6,807 bases of DNA, from positions 1-6,807 of the forward strand of contig DEIW01000129.1 in NCBI GenBank assembly GCA_002352705.1, in the 5' to 3' direction. A program made the translations under genes and the position numbers. Below are positions 5,784 to 6,807 of the stretch, piece by piece. The DNA is from Bacteroidales bacterium UBA2764 (GTDB taxonomy: Bacteria > Bacteroidota > Bacteroidia > Bacteroidales > Paludibacteraceae). Numbering within the stretch: position 1 is the first letter of the stretch; the number at the start of each line of letters is the position of its first letter. The notes under the pieces were generated by a model, which saw nothing but the letters and a program-made list of their open reading frames with translations, was not told the origin of the DNA and made no database searches.

Positions 5784-6731
5784 ATGATAGAAGAATCGAA
5801 ATGTAGGGTAGCCTATATCAATGAGATGATTGAGTCCGGTCATGCAGACCGGTTGGTAGCCGAGGGTGAACAATACCATGCTGATCAACTTGCGCGCATA
5901 GCGCAGGAGATATGTTCTCGCCCGCAGGTGCGCATGGTGCTCTTGGCAGGACCGTCTTCCTCCGGCAAGACCACTACCAGTCACAGACTTTGTCTGGAGT
6001 TGTTATCGCAAGGGAAGAAACCTGTAGCCCTGTCCCTTGATAATTGGTATGTGGATGGTTCGCTAACTCCCCGTAAAGCGGATGGAGAAAAAGACTATGA
6101 GTCCGTCTATGCTATTGATCTGAAGCAGTTAGAAGAGGATATAACGGCTCTTGTCATGGGCAAAGAGATTGCCTTGCCAACCTTCAATTTCGCAGAAGAG
6201 AAGCGCGAGTATCTGGGCGACACGCTCCAACTGGAACCGGACGGAATATTGGTGATAGAGGGTATCCATGCGCTGAACCCGCTCCTGACGGAGCATATTG
6301 ACCCGGCTTGCAAATACCGTATCTATGCCGCTCCGATGGGACATGTCACTCTGGATGGCGAGCGATGGGTGCCCACTTATGTCAATCGTCTCTTGCGCCG
6401 CATGAGCCGGGATCTTCGTACACGCGGCAAGTCCCCTCGGACGACAATCGCTACATGGCCGTCTGTAATCGAGGGAGAGGCGCAGTGGATAGAACCATTC
6501 CGTAATCAGGCAGACGCATTCTTCGACACCTCTACTACCTATGAGCTCTCTGCGCTTAGAATGACCTTGGAGACTGCTTTGCAAACGGTACCCGCCGTGG
6601 CACCGGAATATAAGATGGCAGAGCAGCTGCTCTATTTCCTCAGTTTCTTTGAGCCTCTCGAGGCTTCTTATATCCCGCGCACCTCTATTTTAAGAGAGTT
6701 TATTGGCGGAAGTCAGTTCAATGTGGGGTAA
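5784..6731 (+). CDS. Uridine kinase-family nucleoside kinase (kinase domain only)
   Basis: This P-loop kinase of the phosphoribulokinase/uridine kinase family probably phosphorylates uridine or cytidine with ATP or GTP in pyrimidine salvage; the exact nucleoside is not certain. In 315 residues it has Walker A GPSSSGKT (56-63), SLDNWYVD (84-91, the substrate-binding Asp86/Tyr89 region), DYESVYAIDL (104-113), the IEGIHALNP Walker B region (158-166), a basic LLRRMSRD lid segment, and a terminus LREFIGGSQF very like the Bacteroides enzyme. That homologue is about 550 residues, with TGS and ThrRS-like domains before the kinase; here they are absent, and the first residues align with the linker just before the kinase domain. 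Upstream is only the stop-rich repeat array, so no missing exon-like part is nearby. ATG 5784 overlaps the stop of the last micro-ORF (ATGA). It is the last gene of the tdk-priA unit and is functionally paired with tdk in salvage. Confidence 0.88.
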   Translation: MIEESKCRVAYINEMIESGHADRLVAEGEQYHADQLARIAQEICSRPQVRMVLLAGPSSSGKTTTSHRLCLELLSQGKKPVALSLDNWYVDGSLTPRKADGEKDYESVYAIDLKQLEEDITALVMGKEIALPTFNFAEEKREYLGDTLQLEPDGILVIEGIHALNPLLTEHIDPACKYRIYAAPMGHVTLDGERWVPTYVNRLLRRMSRDLRTRGKSPRTTIATWPSVIEGEAQWIEPFRNQADAFFDTSTTYELSALRMTLETALQTVPAVAPEYKMAEQLLYFLSFFEPLEASYIPRTSILREFIGGSQFNVG

Positions 6732-6746
6732 AAAGTAGCTTTTTTT
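6730..6746 (+). terminator. Weak possible terminator after the nucleoside kinase
   Basis: AAAAAG (6730-6735) can pair with CTTTTT (6739-6744) across a TAG loop, followed by more T residues. The stem is short and almost all A-T, and overlaps the stop codon, so it may not terminate efficiently. The T-run is followed by an A-run (6749-6755) that could form a competing A-T hairpin. Confidence 0.3.
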
Positions 6747-6765
6747 ATAAAAAAATGCAAAATAA

Positions 6766-6797
6766 TTTGCGTATGTCAAAAAAAAGCAGTACTTTTG
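6766..6797 (+). promoter_or_regulatory. Bacteroides-type promoter for a gene beyond the right edge
   Basis: TTTG (6766-6769), a 20-nt spacer, and TACTTTTG (6790-6797) match the Bacteroidetes consensus TTTG / TAnnTTTG. It follows a run of A/T tracts (6739-6765). It is aligned base for base with the tdk promoter: 30 of 37 positions agree, including a shared GCAGTAC just before and within the -7 element. The gene it drives is outside the window. Confidence 0.75.
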
Positions 6798-6807
6798 CAC
6801 CCGCTTT

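Noticed and set aside
6129..6584. Minus-strand frame opposite the nucleoside kinase
   Set aside because: It is antisense to a gene with complete kinase motifs, and the translation shows no domain.

Overview
The window looks like chromosome from a member of the Bacteroidetes, order Bacteroidales, probably an uncultured gut or oral lineage. The evidence is two BspA-type leucine-rich-repeat surface proteins with the short C-terminal tail common in that order, two promoters of the Bacteroides type (TTTG, 20 nt spacer, TAnnTTTG), no obvious Shine-Dalgarno sequences, and Tdk, PriA and nucleoside kinase proteins that read most like Bacteroides homologues. Genus is not resolvable by eye. All genes are on the + strand.

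Region 1 (3-2799) holds two tandem BspA-like LRR_5 genes 22 bp apart. The first is cut by the left window edge, has diverged repeats and an InlB-like beta domain near its end. The second is complete, has a signal peptide, and its 23-residue repeats are almost identical at the DNA level, so it has been amplified or homogenised recently. A strong intrinsic terminator (2830-2855) closes the unit.

Region 2 (2856-3031) is a short intergenic stretch with a second, two-way hairpin (2942-2967) that abuts a well-formed promoter (2969-3000).

Region 3 (3032-6731) is a compact probable operon: thymidine kinase (tdk), a short primosomal helicase PriA, and a uridine-kinase-family nucleoside kinase. It combines nucleotide salvage with replication restart. 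Two of the three proteins lack a domain that their Bacteroides homologues carry: PriA has no winged-helix region, and the kinase has no N-terminal TGS/ThrRS-like region. PriA also has DEEN where the family has DEEH in helicase motif II. After a weak possible terminator the window ends in a second promoter (6766-6797) that is nearly a copy of the tdk promoter and should drive a gene beyond the edge.

The most unusual feature is a small A/T-rich repeat (core AAATGACCAAAT) found at the translation start of all three operon genes. It sits just before tdk, contains the start codons of priA, and is expanded into a 53-bp tandem repeat before the kinase. Between the priA stop and the kinase start it forms an unbroken chain of nine 3-4 codon micro-ORFs, each linked to the next by an adjacent or overlapping stop and start. 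This could be a termination-reinitiation relay or simply repeat DNA; the sequence alone cannot decide.
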